From: Pseudoalteromonas sp.
Lineage (GTDB): Bacteria; Pseudomonadota; Gammaproteobacteria; Enterobacterales; Alteromonadaceae
Length of the DNA: 64,000 nucleotides
Direction of reading: 5' to 3'
Assembly: GCF_018402495.1 (NCBI RefSeq)
Contig: NZ_JAGYIU010000001.1
Location: 186,001-250,000, forward strand
Of this stretch, positions 49,602 through 58,894 are shown in pieces. Each line of letters starts with the position of its first letter. The first letter of the stretch is position 1. The position numbers were made by a program, and so were the translations under genes. The notes under the pieces were generated by a model. That model worked only from the letters and a program-made list of their open reading frames with translations. It was not told the DNA's origin and did not search any database.

Positions 49602-49713
49602 GGTAGTCTTATTGGTCCTCTCGCAACACTAGCAGGCGAACCTGGTCAGGCCCGGAAGGGAGCAGCCACAGTTTGTGACGTGTGTGCCGAGATGTGGCTG
49701 GTAAGACTGCCAC
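49602..49713 (+). ncRNA. ffs: 4.5S RNA (signal recognition particle RNA, small bacterial type)
   Basis: RNA partner of Ffh in co-translational membrane targeting. The conserved core is clear: the GGTCAGG segment, GGAA tetraloop, then AGCAGCC, and further on GTGTGCCG and GATGTGGCTGG, very close to E. coli 4.5S RNA. The ends GGTAGTCTTA and TAAGACTGCC close the long hairpin with one G-U pair. The total of about 112 bases fits the family. A terminator follows directly. It also marks the left edge of the accessory region. Confidence 0.95.
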
Positions 49714-49739
49714 CCAAATTCCTCATTTGGGTGTTTATA
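49711..49739 (+). terminator. Terminator of the 4.5S RNA gene
   Basis: CACCCAAAT, loop TCCTC, ATTTGGGTG and then a T-rich tail form a 9-bp perfect stem immediately after the mature RNA end. Confidence 0.85.
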
Positions 49740-49862
49740 TCCTTTCAAATATTAATTCATGTGTTTTCAGTAATTTTTACTTAAATTTTATAGCAGAATT
49801 ACTCTTTTTCATTCAATTTGCTTATGAAGCAAAACTAACCGACAACGTTTTGTTTTTTATAA

Positions 49863-50123
49863 AATACTGAAAGTGTAAATGTCATAGAAGATCAATTTAA
49901 TAATTATGGTTTTGCTACAAAGCAAACATTTCAAGGTACGGTTTCTTCTTTAAATATTCTTCAAAAATTGCATAACAGAATGGTGCCTACTAATTTAAAA
50001 ACCAAAGTAAATAAGCTCGATTTCATAAATGCATTACGTGGCGTGAAAATAAAAATTAAAAATCATATGATGCCAGCCAGCGTAATGATGCGTAAAAATG
50101 CTAATTGGGATGGTAAATCATGA
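49863..50123 (+). pseudogene. C-terminal remnant of a probable polymorphic toxin
   Basis: An open frame of 86 codons begins after a stop at 49860 and has no start codon near its beginning. It reads as the tail of a larger protein: FATKQTFQGTVSSLNILQ, then KVNKLDFINALRGVKIKIKN, ending NANWDGKS. Its stop overlaps the start of the following immunity-like gene in ATGA, exactly the layout of toxin-immunity pairs. I do not recognise the toxin family. The 5' part is missing. Confidence 0.6.
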
Positions 50124-50707
50124 AGTTGTTCTCGTTAAAGCCTGTTACTAATTCTTACGACATGGTTGAGTGGGACATACTTTCATTCGCTGAAAAAATA
50201 CAACCAATGTTGCCATCTAATCAAGATGCTTGCATGTTTCTACTTGATATCCATATGAATAATGACTCTTTATTAGAGTATTGGCCTGAAGGTTATGAGT
50301 TGTCTTTTTTACCTGGTTATCTAAAAGATAACTACGATATAAGTATCATGGATGGGTTTATCGCTCTTCGGATGAATGCTTATGAGGCTTTAAAAGATTT
50401 ATTAGCGCCTCTAGGTGAGTTTATTGAAACAAAAGCTGATGGTGAACCTATTGTAATCTTTAACTTGCGTACATTTGGACAAGAAGATGAAGCAAAATGT
50501 GAACGCGAATATTTAGACGGTTATCCTTTAGATTGTATCAAGATTGCTTTCATAAATGATGATGTAAAAAATAAGCCTGTTTTTAAGAGTAAATTGACAG
50601 GTGGTTCTCGTTTGTATTGTACAGATAAGTTTAAATCTGCTGTAGAAGATAATGGATTAACGGGTGTTTATATTGACGAAGATCTGGATAATATTTTTTC
50701 TAATTAA
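50120..50707 (+). CDS. Imm11-like (DUF1629) immunity protein
   Basis: A 195-residue acidic soluble protein. The C-terminal part, FKSKLTGGSRLYCTDKF followed by NGLTGVYIDED, fits the Imm11/DUF1629 immunity pattern in which a 'vf.sd.f...l...gltGv.f' stretch ends the domain. It would neutralise the effector whose tail lies just upstream. As the toxin gene is truncated, this is probably an orphan immunity gene. It could instead be a related DUF of unknown role. Confidence 0.6.
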   Translation: MKLFSLKPVTNSYDMVEWDILSFAEKIQPMLPSNQDACMFLLDIHMNNDSLLEYWPEGYELSFLPGYLKDNYDISIMDGFIALRMNAYEALKDLLAPLGEFIETKADGEPIVIFNLRTFGQEDEAKCEREYLDGYPLDCIKIAFINDDVKNKPVFKSKLTGGSRLYCTDKFKSAVEDNGLTGVYIDEDLDNIFSN

Positions 50708-50925
50708 GTTAATTTAGATAAAGAAAACATTATTTAGGCAGTGTTATATAAAACGAAAATCAAAACTACCTTTTAAAAACCACCTATTATATTTTAGTAA
50801 TTTCAATACCCACATGGATGTGGATATTTTAATGCCTCCTAAATTCGGATAATAAGTGCAATTTCTCAGATTATATGGCCAGCTGTTATAATTCGGCCAT
50901 TTTCTCGCCAAAGGAAATTGCTTTA

Positions 50926-51765
50926 ATGAAATATAAACAGCTGACACAAGAAGAAAGATACCAGATTTACGCGTTAATAAAAGCAGGAAATAACCAAAAA
51001 CAAATTGCTGATGAACTAACTCGTTCACCGTCATCTATTTCCAGAGAGTTAAAACGCAATAAAGGGCTTAAAGGCTATCGGCCTAACCAAGCCAATAATT
51101 TTGCAGAGCAAAGACGCAAATCATCTTTCAAAGCAAGTAAGTTAACAGATGAAGTTACTGAATGGATTAATAAATTGTTGCTTAACGGACTTTCTCCAGA
51201 GCAGGTGGCAGGTCGCTTAGCTTTAGAGAAAAAGGTCGTTTTACATCATGAAACGATTTATCAATATATTTACAGGGACAAGGCGCGTGGTGGTGAACTA
51301 CATAAGACACTCACTCGTGCATGTAAAAAGTATAAAAAACGCTATGGAAGCTACGATAAACGTGGGCAGATAGTTAATCGAGTCAGTATTGATGAACGCC
51401 CAAGTATTGTGGATGCAAAGTCTAGGATTGGTGATTGGGAGGGTGACACAGTGATAGGCAAAGGGCGTAAAAATGCCTTTGTCACAATGGTTGAACGTAA
51501 AACGTTATATACAATCGTTCACAGAATTGAAAGCAAACATGCGCAAATAACAGCCGATGCGCTGATAAAGTGTATGACACCATATAAAGATAAGGTTATT
51601 ACCGTGACTTTAGATAATGGAAAAGAGTTTGCTTACCATGAGCATATTGCACAAAAATTAGAAGCGGATGTGTATTTCGCTCACCCATATTCATCATGGG
51701 AAAGGGGCATAAATGAGAATACCAACGGCTTACTCAGGCGCTTCTTCCCCAAGGGAACTGACTTT
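50926..51765 (+). pseudogene. IS30-family transposase, 3' end cut off by an IS3 element
   Basis: The ATG at 50926 has an AAGGA site 10 bases upstream and begins MKYKQLTQEERYQIYALIK, the typical IS30 helix-turn-helix start (KQIADELTRSPSSISRELKRN). The DDE catalytic residues are all present: GDWEGDTVIG, VTLDNGKEF and the E in SSWERGINENTNGLLRRFF. After DF at 51765 the reading runs into the IS3 end and stops at 51804, so the final 30-odd residues are lost. The right IS30 end is not found further on. Confidence 0.88.
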
Positions 51766-51831
51766 TGTAATGGTCTAATGAAATTGGAGAGGTTTATAGC
51801 GTAAAATAAGCTAAACCGAAAAGGTATCAAC

Positions 51832-52140
51832 ATGACCAGAAAATCAAAAGTTACACTCAGTGCACAGCAAAAACTTGAATATGCCAAATTAATGGTAGAA
51901 GAAGGCTATACCAATAAGCAAATTGAAGAAATCTCTGGCGCAGGAAAGTCAGCAGTATCACGTTGGAAGCAACAATATTTATCTGAGCTAGATGGTAAAA
52001 GCCCGGAGAATGTTCAAGCACTCACACCTGAGCAGCAACGTATCCAGTCGCTAGAGAAGCAGCTACAGCGGGCTTTAAGGGATAATGAAATATTAAAAAA
52101 AGCCACCGCTTTCTTCATTCGCGACAATCAAAACTTATAG
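51832..52140 (+). CDS. IS3-family transposase OrfA (copy 1)
   Basis: A 102-residue helix-turn-helix protein (NKQIEEISGAGKSAVSRWKQQY) with a C-terminal leucine-zipper-like helix (IQSLEKQLQRALRDNEILKKA). It is the same as copy 2 except for one base near the end, which moves the stop by one codon. The A7 slippery run for fusion to OrfB is present, but the fused product would be broken because OrfB is frameshifted. Confidence 0.9.
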   Translation: MTRKSKVTLSAQQKLEYAKLMVEEGYTNKQIEEISGAGKSAVSRWKQQYLSELDGKSPENVQALTPEQQRIQSLEKQLQRALRDNEILKKATAFFIRDNQNL

Positions 52141-52151
52141 TAATAAAAGAA

Positions 52152-52989
52152 TTGAAGAAAGCAAACGTAGATTACACTATCACTGAATTGTGTCGTATTT
52201 TAGAGGTCAGTATGAGTAGTTATTACTATGAGCCTGTCAAACCTGATGAGCAAGAGCAGGTGCTTTTAGATGTAATTGAATCGATAGTTGAGGACTCTGG
52301 TAATACGTATGGCAGGCGTAGAATGCACGCTGAACTGAATGCGCGTGACCACACAATAGGGGTATATAAAACGGCCGCACTGATGAAGAAGCTGAATATA
52401 CAAGCCATTGTGCCGAAGAAAAACATTATTACCCCAATTCAGGTGATGAGCATCACTATGCACAAAACCTTTTAAAACGACAATTCAACCCCGATACACA
52501 TAACACACATTGGGTCGGTGATATTACTTACATAAGGAACCAGCAAGGATGGAGTTATTTGGCTTGCGTATTAGATTTATCAACGAAGGAAATAGTAGGT
52601 TATGCTTTATCAAAAAGCCCTAATGCTGAACTGGCTAAGACAGCATTAAATAATGCAATTAAGCGCCAACAGCCGGTTCTTAGTCAACTGATGTTTCATT
52701 CAGATCAAGGCTGTCAGTATTCAGCGGCCTCGTTTAGAGAGCGGTTATCACAACTGACTATAACGCAAAGTATGAGTCGCCGAGGTAATTGTTGGGATAA
52801 TGCTGTTATGGAACGTTTTTTAGAAGTTTAAAAACAGAGCGTTTAAATGGTCTTTCATTTATAAATCATAATTCAGTGATAAGTGAAGTAGATAATTACA
52901 TTCAGTTTTATAATTACAAACGTAGGCATTCAGCGCTTGATTATATGACACCGCATCAGAAATATAATGAATTAAAAAATGCCGCTTAG
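52152..52989 (+). pseudogene. IS3-family transposase OrfB (copy 1), frameshifted
   Basis: Relative to copy 2, one A is missing in the run near 52420 and one T is missing in the run near 52818. The rve-type integrase reading is split into three frames. The D-D-E residues still exist in the DNA (GDITYIR, FHSDQGCQYS and the later E), but no single protein carries them. The copy cannot move by itself but could be mobilised by copy 2. Confidence 0.92.
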
Positions 52990-53018
52990 AATCTCTCCTA
53001 AATTAGTTGACCATTACA

Positions 53019-53366
53019 ATTTACGGAGCGATTAGGAAGCACTTAGGTGAGATGTTTCATGAATTAGCTAAAAGAAAAGGGGTAATAATCGAAGAAGGGC
53101 ACTTAATGAAAGATCACGTTCATATGTGTTTGAGTATACCTCCAAAATTTGCAGTTTTTAATGTTGTCGGTTATTTGAAAGGAAAAAGCGCAATTTCGAG
53201 AGCAAAAAACTTCCGAGGGCGACAACGAAATTTCAATGGGGAAAACTTTTGGGCTCGAGGTTATTTTGTATCGACAGTTGGTTTAGATGAAAATATGGTT
53301 ATAGATTATATTCGAAACCAAGAAAAGAATGATGAACACCGAGATCAATTAAAGTTTCAAGTGTAG
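53019..53366 (+). pseudogene. IS200/IS605-type TnpA remnant (Y1 transposase), 5' end missing
   Basis: Codons from 53019 read as the last three quarters of an IS200-like transposase: the HUH pair in MKDHVHMCLSIPP, the segment VVGYLKGKSAI and ENFWARGYFVSTVGLDENMV, and the catalytic Tyr in VIDYIRNQEK. About 35 N-terminal residues are gone, replaced by the right end of IS3 copy 1. A TTG at 53007 inside the IS3 end gives an artificial start. Confidence 0.88.
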
Positions 53367-53414
53367 TACGCCTTGGGCGTTTTCTTTAGCCCTTTGAGGG
53401 CGTAATCAAATAAG

Positions 53415-53433
53415 CCTCCGGCTTTGCCGGAGG
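53415..53433 (+). repeat. Hairpin at the right end of the IS200 remnant
   Basis: CCTCCGGC-TTT-GCCGGAGG is a perfect 8-bp stem about 50 bases after the TnpA stop, the place where IS200/IS605 elements carry the subterminal hairpin recognised by the transposase. Confidence 0.7.
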
Positions 53434-53649
53434 TCAGTTAACTGTTATAAAAATTGATTAAGCTTGTTGTTTTATTTTTTAAGTCAGTATTTCGAAGAAA
53501 CGAATCTTCAGGCCTTTTTAGTTAGTAGCTATTTTAAGAGAACCCCTGATTAGGTGCTTAACTCAATTATAAGTTTAAGTTATTATGTAAAGTTATAAAA
53601 CTACAGATCTCAGAATATTATATTTTGGTAAAAGGAAATAAGGATTGTT

Positions 53650-54222
53650 ATGGAAAGCCACTTTGATGATGCATTATCTGAAGGTGAACACTATAAGGCT
53701 CAAGGTTCGTCTAACTCATTTGCTAAAAAAGTAGTGCCAGAGACAAATAAAAAGTTGGAAGGGGTGCTTTATTGGAGCAACGAATCTAACCGGAGTGAAA
53801 AACGTTTAAAAGATTCATTAAAGCGCTTATTTTTTAAGTATCCAGCATTAAAAGAAAAATATCAAAAGCAAAGTGAAGGTTTAGAAGAGCAACTAGATAA
53901 GTTCTTAAATGATTTTTTTATAGAAAATATCCCGCTGCCGTACTTTGTAGCAAACTTATCGATTAAAGATGCCGCCAATGAACGCATTAACCTCGCAATT
54001 CGTATACCTAATCATGGCGAGTTTTTAGGGTACCTGCCGCCTACCAGTACTATTTGTATTCGAGGGTTTTGGGGTGTTAACCAAAGAAATCCAGTGTTTA
54101 TCCCGGAAGATATTTTTACGAGTTTTAATGATGAGAATGCGACCAATTATGAGGTGGAAACGCTTACATCTGCTAGCTCTATTCGCCCTGAACATCGCTG
54201 CACTAATAATATATTAACGAGG
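53650..54222 (+). pseudogene. 5' part of the UPF1-like SF1 helicase gene, interrupted by IS3 copy 2
   Basis: Start ATG with AAGGA 6 bases upstream. The first 191 codons are charged and helical at first (LKDSLKRLFFKYPALKEKYQKQ) with a later beta-rich part (YFVANLSIKDAANERINLAIRIPN). There is no recognised domain in this part. At 54220-54222 (AGG) the IS3 element begins. Removing the element and one AGG copy joins this frame directly to the helicase reading at 55481 without a shift. Total native gene: about 1328 codons. It is the first gene of the operon that continues to the window end. Confidence 0.85.
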
Positions 54223-54288
54223 TGTAATGGTCTAATGAAATTGGAGAGGTTTATAGCGTAAAATAAGCTAAACCGAAAAGGTATCAAC

Positions 54289-54600
54289 ATGACCAGAAAA
54301 TCAAAAGTTACACTCAGTGCACAGCAAAAACTTGAATATGCCAAATTAATGGTAGAAGAAGGCTATACCAATAAGCAAATTGAAGAAATCTCTGGCGCAG
54401 GAAAGTCAGCAGTATCACGTTGGAAGCAACAATATTTATCTGAGCTAGATGGTAAAAGCCCGGAGAATGTTCAAGCACTCACACCTGAGCAGCAACGTAT
54501 CCAGTCGCTAGAGAAGCAGCTACAGCGGGCTTTAAGGGATAATGAAATATTAAAAAAAGCCACCGCTTTCTTCATTCGCGACAATCAAAACTTAAAGTAA
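54289..54600 (+). CDS. IS3-family transposase OrfA (copy 2)
   Basis: A 103-residue helix-turn-helix DNA-binding protein for the IS ends, with a zipper-like C-terminal helix. The slippery run of seven A (54552-54558) followed by G lies in-frame for a -1 shift. After the shift the frame stays open through SHRFLHSRQSKL into OrfB, so an OrfAB fusion transposase is expected, as known for the family. Confidence 0.94.
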   Translation: MTRKSKVTLSAQQKLEYAKLMVEEGYTNKQIEEISGAGKSAVSRWKQQYLSELDGKSPENVQALTPEQQRIQSLEKQLQRALRDNEILKKATAFFIRDNQNLK

Positions 54601-54608
54601 TAAAAGAA

Positions 54609-55448
54609 TTGAAGAAAGCAAACGTAGATTACACTATCACTGAATTGTGTCGTATTTTAGAGGTCAGTATGAGTAGTTATTACTATGAGCCTGTCAAACC
54701 TGATGAGCAAGAGCAGGTGCTTTTAGATGTAATTGAATCGATAGTTGAGGACTCTGGTAATACGTATGGCAGGCGTAGAATGCACGCTGAACTGAATGCG
54801 CGTGACCACACAATAGGGGTATATAAAACGGCCGCACTGATGAAGAAGCTGAATATACAAGCCATTGTGCCGAAGAAAAAACATTATTACCCCAATTCAG
54901 GTGATGAGCATCACTATGCACAAAACCTTTTAAAACGACAATTCAACCCCGATACACATAACACACATTGGGTCGGTGATATTACTTACATAAGGAACCA
55001 GCAAGGATGGAGTTATTTGGCTTGCGTATTAGATTTATCAACGAAGGAAATAGTAGGTTATGCTTTATCAAAAAGCCCTAATGCTGAACTGGCTAAAACA
55101 GCATTAAATAATGCAATTAAGCGCCAACAGCCGGTTCTTAGTCAACTGATGTTTCATTCAGATCAAGGCTGTCAGTATTCAGCGGCCTCGTTTAGAGAGC
55201 GGTTATCACAACTGACTATAACGCAAAGTATGAGTCGCCGAGGTAATTGTTGGGATAATGCTGTTATGGAACGTTTTTTTAGAAGTTTAAAAACAGAGCG
55301 TTTAAATGGTCTTTCATTTATAAATCATAATTCAGTGATAAGTGAAGTAGATAATTACATTCAGTTTTATAATTACAAACGTAGGCATTCAGCGCTTGAT
55401 TATATGACACCGCATCAGAAATATAATGAATTAAAAAATGCCGCTTAG
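54609..55448 (+). CDS. IS3-family transposase OrfB, rve integrase domain (copy 2)
   Basis: A 279-residue catalytic part. The HTH_21-like N-terminus (MKKANVDYTITELCRILEVS) precedes the rve core with DDE residues in HWVGDITYIR, FHSDQGCQYS and GNCWDNAVMERFFRSLK. The C-terminal YNYKRRHSALDYMTPHQKY is typical of the IS3 family. It is most likely made as OrfAB through -1 frameshifting, and it is intact and probably active. Confidence 0.95.
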   Translation: MKKANVDYTITELCRILEVSMSSYYYEPVKPDEQEQVLLDVIESIVEDSGNTYGRRRMHAELNARDHTIGVYKTAALMKKLNIQAIVPKKKHYYPNSGDEHHYAQNLLKRQFNPDTHNTHWVGDITYIRNQQGWSYLACVLDLSTKEIVGYALSKSPNAELAKTALNNAIKRQQPVLSQLMFHSDQGCQYSAASFRERLSQLTITQSMSRRGNCWDNAVMERFFRSLKTERLNGLSFINHNSVISEVDNYIQFYNYKRRHSALDYMTPHQKYNELKNAA

Positions 55449-55480
55449 AATCTCTCCTAAATTAGTTGACCATTACAAGG

Positions 55481-58400
55481 GAGCTTGCAGCAGCTCTCCC
55501 TGCTATTTCAGTAAAGGCCGCAGAGAGGTTAGAAGCTTGGCAGGAGTTCTTAACCTTTAAAAAGCAATTAGTTGATCGAAAAACAATTGGCTTAAGGTAT
55601 CTGGAGTGTACAGTTACGCCTGAGAATAACTTAGCATTCCTTGTTGTTAGTGAGGATGCTCAGTTAATTAACCAAGCAGGGCATTTATTTAAAAGAAAAA
55701 GCCTAGAGGCGTTCGAGTTAGGGATCTCCCAAAACAAATGGGACTTTACACTCGATGCTAATAAAAAGTCTACTCGTATCCCCCGAGGTGAGGAGCTTGG
55801 TCAACTTAAAGGTAAGATAAATAAATTAGATTCCAAGACACTCAAAGAAAATACTAGCCATATTAACTATTTGAATGAGAGTGGTATTAAAGATCCTACT
55901 TTAGCATATTTAGTGGTTGAACCATCTGAAGATTGGAAGAATAAACTTGATAATGCGCAAAGGCACTTTGAATTAATTGAACATGACGGTGAAGCTGAAG
56001 AGACACTGAAAAGTTCTGATAACGAGACTGAATTTGACCGCGTTATAAACGCACTACTTAATGCTATCCCTAAACAAGGTTTTATCTCTTTCCCCTCTGT
56101 AGGTGATCTGGCTCTCATCAAACGCCATGAACAAACTGTAAAAAACCTACGTCAAAATGAAAGTTGTTATTCTCCCTATTTATCGAGTTACCTATTTGAT
56201 ATCACGCAAGCTAATCAGTCAACAAATGATGCTCATATTGCGTCGTGGTTTAACGAGCAGTTAAACGATTCTCAGAAACTTGCCGTTAATAAGATGATGT
56301 CTGCACCAGATTTGTGTTTAGTGCAAGGCCCACCAGGGACAGGGAAAACAACTGTAATCGCAGAAGCTATTCTTCAATTAGCACGCAGGGGGGAAACCAT
56401 TCTACTCGCGAGCCAGTCACACGATGCCATCGATAATGCTTTAAGTTGTATTAAAAACCGCCCTGAATTAAGGGCCATTCGACTTGCGCGCGGACAGGGG
56501 AAAATCACCGAAGAGGGAAAAGGATTTGCTGAAGATAAAGCCTTAGAGCGCTATTATTCCAGTTTGAGCACATATGTATCGCAGCAGTGGCTTGAGCCTA
56601 AAAAGCAACGCGATAAAGAGTTTACACAATTGCGGCTATGGATTGATGAAGCTGATTATGTAAGCGCTGATTTAGAGTATGTTCAAACCGAGTGCAACGA
56701 CCTGCGACAGCAAAAAAGTATAGCTAAAGCGCGCTTGAGCACAGAGCAGCAAGCTTATAGAGCAGCGGTAACACATTATGAAGCATTGGCTAAACAAAAA
56801 ACAGCAACAAAGAGCTCTTTACTAAGCATTGAAAGTCAAAAGTGGGAATTGGCACATGATTCATTTCTGCCAAAAGTTAGTCAAAACCTGCTTCAAGCAT
56901 TGCAAAGTATGTCAATACACAATATTAGTGTAGATCCGACTTTTTTAGAGTTTAATCAATTTGATAATCAAAACTCCTGCTTATTGGTATTTAACGCGTT
57001 ACTCGATACGTGGGCTAATGTTAAACGTATACTCCCAACTATCGGCACTGACTTATTACGCCTTCGTGATGCTGGGGGTGGTGCATTACAAGACAATGCT
57101 ATTAGAGAAGAGTTAGCGTTACTTAAAATACGAGAAACTGAACTCGCTAATCGTATGGATGAAGATGATACCGAGGAGCTGGCTCAGCAGTGGCGTGAAG
57201 TCAGAAGGCACATCAAAAAGCTAAAAAAACAAGCCACAGGATTAGATGCTTCAACGTATAATTGTTTTGTTGATTGTACAAATATCATTAAGGTCAACGA
57301 CGCTTCGAAAACGTATGCATTGTTGGCAACTCGCCTCCATGATTTAGAAGAGCTCGATAAAGAAATTAACAACGCACTAAATATAGTCGCCGATCAATTA
57401 AAGCAATGGTTAATTGAATATGATGCGATTAAAGCACCTACTAATGAACAAATAAAAGAGATAGAAGCATCGCTTTCACAGATAGAGAAAAAGTTAATTT
57501 CACAAACCCGCCGTCTTGAGTCACTTCAAGCCAGTGCTTCTAAATTAGTATCACAGCGTAATGATGATACAACACTTATCTTAAGTGATTGTTTAATAAA
57601 AGCTAAAAAAGATTATGAGGAACAAATGTATGTGGCGATGGAGGAAGATAAGCGCCAGGCACCGATGCAAAACTTTTTAAGTGATTGGAAAGAAAACTTA
57701 TCGAGGGAGAATTCAGCGCAATACGACTGGGAGCATGTTAGTGAAACGTTCGTTGAAAATTGTAACCTCGTTGCTATTTCGTGTAATGAGAGTGATAGAA
57801 CGCTTAGAGATGCGGGCATGGAAAGCTTTGATATGGTCATTATTGATGAGGTATCTAAAGCAACCCCCGTTGAGTTATTACTCCCTTTGATGCGAGCTCG
57901 ACGAGCGGTATTGGTTGGTGATCATCGTCAATTACCACCTGTTTTTCAAGAGAGCCAAGATGCGCAGGCGTTTACGGACAAAGTTGAAGAGTCTGAAGAT
58001 GATGACGCCGAGACACTACTAACAAAAGCAAATTTGCAGCGCTTCGAAAAAATGGTGACAGCATCACTTTTTAAAGAGCACTTTGAGAATGCGGATGAGT
58101 CAATTAAAGAAAGACTAACCACACAATATCGTATGCACCCGCAAATTATGAGTTTTGTAAATCATTTTTATGACGGTCAACTTATATGTGGCAATAAAGA
58201 TAAAGATCGTTCACACAATATTGTTTTGAAAAGCCGCGATAATAGACTTTTATCCGCAAATGATCATGTATTGTGGATTGATACATCTCTTGATTTAAAG
58301 CGAAAGCCATTTAAAGAAAGTGAGGATAGAACCAACCGTTTAGAAGCTGAGCTTATCGCTAAAACACTTGTGGAGATCAATCAACAATGTTCACAACAAG

Positions 58401-58894
58401 GATTTGGTAAACAAGGAAATAAAAAACAAGAGGTTGGTGTGGTGTCTTTCTATGCTGCACAGTGTCGCGTTATTCGAGAGGCAATTAAAAGGCATAACCA
58501 TGGTAAGGTTCAGTTTAATGCTATCCATCTTGAGATCAATACGGTTATAAGGTATCAAGGCAAGGAAAAGCCCATTATTTTAATGAGTCTAGTACGTAAT
58601 GATGGTGGGCCAAAAGAAAGGCGTAGATCGGCTAAGGCAAATATCGCACGATATGAATTTATTAATGTGGCGATGTCACGGGCACAAAATTTACTGATCG
58701 TCTTTGGTGCACGAAATATGCTGGAAACCAGGGACATATGGCTTCCTAATATGGACAAACCTGGGAAACAGAAGAAGCAGGTTTACCGGCAAATATTTGC
58801 TCAATTAGATCGGGAGGCAGGCATTTTTGATGCTGCTGAGTTTGCGGAACAATTTGCTCATACAACACCGTTAGGTAAAGGAGTACAACGATGA
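55481..58894 (+). pseudogene. 3' part of the UPF1-like SF1 helicase gene (AAA_11/AAA_12 type)
   Basis: Carries all helicase motifs. Walker A GPPGTGKTT starts at base 56327 (about residue 474 of the restored protein). Motif Ia is LLASQSHDAIDNAL, Walker B is IIDEVSKA (bases 57839-57862), motif III VGDHRQLPPVF, motif IV TQYRMHPQIM, motif V IRYQGKEKPIILMSLVR and motif VI NVAMSRAQNLLIVFGA. A coiled-coil insertion of about 430 residues separates motif Ia from Walker B. The arrangement is that of UPF1/Dna2-like SF1B helicases acting on RNA or DNA. The apparent TTG start at 55466 lies inside the IS3 end and is an artefact. The stop overlaps the next gene (ATGA). Confidence 0.88.

Larger units (their letters stand above)
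51766..53018 (+). mobile_element. IS3-family insertion sequence, copy 1 (defective)
   Basis: A 1253-bp element bounded by TGTAATGGTC at the left and GACCATTACA at the right, with imperfect terminal inverted repeats. It is almost identical to copy 2 but lacks two single bases in homopolymer runs. The flanks (TTT left, ATT right) do not form a target duplication, and the flanking sequences come from different elements (IS30 left, IS200 right), so it probably arose by recombination between two copies. Confidence 0.93.
54223..55477 (+). mobile_element. IS3-family insertion sequence, copy 2 (intact)
   Basis: A 1255-bp element with ends TGTAATGGTC and GACCATTACA, flanked on both sides by the 3-bp target duplication AGG (54220-54222 and 55478-55480). 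It contains intact OrfA and OrfB joined by a slippery A7 run. It differs from copy 1 by two substitutions and two single-base insertions over the whole length, so the two copies are recent. It is inserted in the sense direction of the helicase gene. Confidence 0.96.

Noticed and set aside
50744..51034. Minus-strand 96-codon ORF over the start of the IS30 transposase
   Set aside because: It covers the IS30 left end and the antisense of the helix-turn-helix region; no support as a gene.
53007..53366. IS200-like ORF taken as a full gene from a TTG at 53007
   Set aside because: The start is inside the IS3 end and the usual N-terminal 35 residues of TnpA are absent.
54223..55477. The two IS3 copies as ends of a composite transposon carrying the DNA between them
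   Set aside because: Copy 1 has no target duplication and sits at a recombination scar; the DNA between is only an IS200 remnant and the start of the interrupted helicase gene.
55466..58894. Helicase ORF taken as a complete gene starting at the TTG at 55466
   Set aside because: The first four codons lie in the right end of the IS3 element; the true frame comes from 53650-54222.
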